Below are positions 63,501 through 64,000 of a stretch of 64,000 nucleotides of DNA, in pieces; the first letter of the stretch is position 1; each line of letters begins with the position of its first letter. A program made the position numbers and the translations under genes. The notes under the pieces are model-generated. The model worked only from the letters and a program-made list of their open reading frames with translations, had not been told where the DNA came from and did no database searches. The stretch is from Circinella umbellata (taxonomy: Eukaryota > Mucoromycota > Mucoromycetes > Mucorales > Lichtheimiaceae), in assembly GCA_025093555.1 (NCBI GenBank), contig JAIWNF010000083.1, positions 62,001-126,000 on the forward strand. Direction: 5' to 3'.

Positions 63501-64000
63501 TATATGTTGGAGTATTTGTACCTGTAGGTATTCTCGTTGTTGGGGGCATTGTTGGATTTCTAGTTTGGCAAGGCTGGTGGAAGCGTAAAAAGTGGTTTTC
63601 TAATGCACCGGCTGAATCGACATGGCTACTATCATTTGATGAATTGATGCGACCACCCATGCAGCATATGTCCTCTTTTCAAACGCCCAGCTCTTTAGGA
63701 AATACATCACCGACTATGACCACGCCAGATGCACCATTATTGGGTACAGGAGGTAGTAATAATGATTTACCAAATTCAACACCAGAAAATATGTCACCAC
63801 ATACAGATGCAGTACGTACACCAGAGCTTGTTAATGCTGGACGACCAACTCCTATAATATTGGCGGGGAGAACCCAACGAACTATTTCAGATTTTCATGT
63901 TAACAGTAGTAGTGATGAGGAAGGGGAAGGCAACAGACAACGTTCCCATAGTGATACGGCAGGTGCTCGAGATTATTTTAGGTTGGCCACTGTACATAAT
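60596..64000 (+). CDS. Single-pass receptor with periplasmic-binding-type ectodomain, partial
   Basis: Eight exons up to the window end: 60596..60895, 61006..61407, 61518..61715, 61811..62056, 62136..62341, 62444..62783, 62891..62994 and 63103..64000. They give 898 residues so far, all in one frame. A signal peptide (MLFWLIIITVLGLFCQAQ) leads into a large ectodomain that reads as two periplasmic-binding-protein type 1 lobes (LRVAVISHYSIVATFF, VDGMIVSIPNQEIYE, GIPIIVFNTGMEY; then a second copy of the same theme, IGVVIINTGGDTYQSGIMAG and GVHGLILQSSDPAV). A Cys-rich stalk follows at about 639-718, with CLPCPEGTYSSEPDQPQC and CLKCPYGTFSAQGSTSC. One membrane segment is at 732-754. The cytoplasmic part starts WWKRKKWFSNAPAESTWLLS, then FDELMRPP, and is Ser/Thr/Pro-rich. 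It is probably a sensor for a small ligand. The signalling domain, if any, lies beyond the window. Confidence 0.85.

Overview
This window is nuclear DNA of a filamentous fungus. It is very AT-rich, with long A/T homopolymers and G/C runs outside genes. The genes have many short GT-AG introns and read in the standard code. Protein content (copper-fist regulator with a Cuf1-type cysteine motif, CaMK-type kinase, Ach1, Ypt1, Sde2, F-box/RCC1 protein, periplasmic-binding-type receptor) and exon structure suggest an early-diverging fungus, most likely Mucoromycota/Mucorales. The lineage is inferred from style and family content, not from a search.

Layout: 2.1-4.4 kb holds a one-finger C2H2 protein and a secreted glutaminyl cyclase. 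8.2-12.9 kb holds a Ca2+/calmodulin-dependent kinase with 11-nt and 8-nt microexons and an Ach1-type acetyl-CoA hydrolase/CoA-transferase. 12.9-22.0 kb is a gene-poor stretch with no convincing gene. 22.0-25.7 kb holds a low-complexity protein of unknown function, convergent with a copper-fist transcription factor. 26.8-34.7 kb mixes a MITE, an AAAP amino-acid transporter, a 2.2-kb terminal-inverted-repeat element with an internal tandem array, and a Mutator/FAR1-like remnant. 35.0-41.2 kb holds Ypt1/Rab1 (with a GC-AG intron) and an 863-residue FAD monooxygenase. 41.8-44.0 kb is a Tc1/mariner-type element whose transposase remnant carries a micro-inversion. 45.3-50.4 kb holds Sde2, an acidic nuclear protein, an F-box/RCC1 protein and an unknown protein. 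52.2-54.3 kb encodes a secreted HExxH metalloprotease candidate. 55.3-59.6 kb is a large inverted repeat (arms about 1.65 kb, spacer about 1 kb) of decayed coding sequence. 60.6-64.0 kb is the 5' part of a single-pass receptor that runs off the window.

The genes do not form a pathway or cluster; they are a typical eukaryotic mixture of housekeeping, signalling and transport genes separated by transposon-rich DNA. Exon models were joined by hand from splice sites, reading frame and family motifs. All intron-containing models keep frame from start to stop (or to the window end). Residue numbers refer to these models. The most noteworthy items are the periplasmic-binding-type receptor, the large inverted repeat with a shared frameshift, the three structurally defined DNA transposons, the microexons inside essential motifs, and the monooxygenase that has lost its GD motif.
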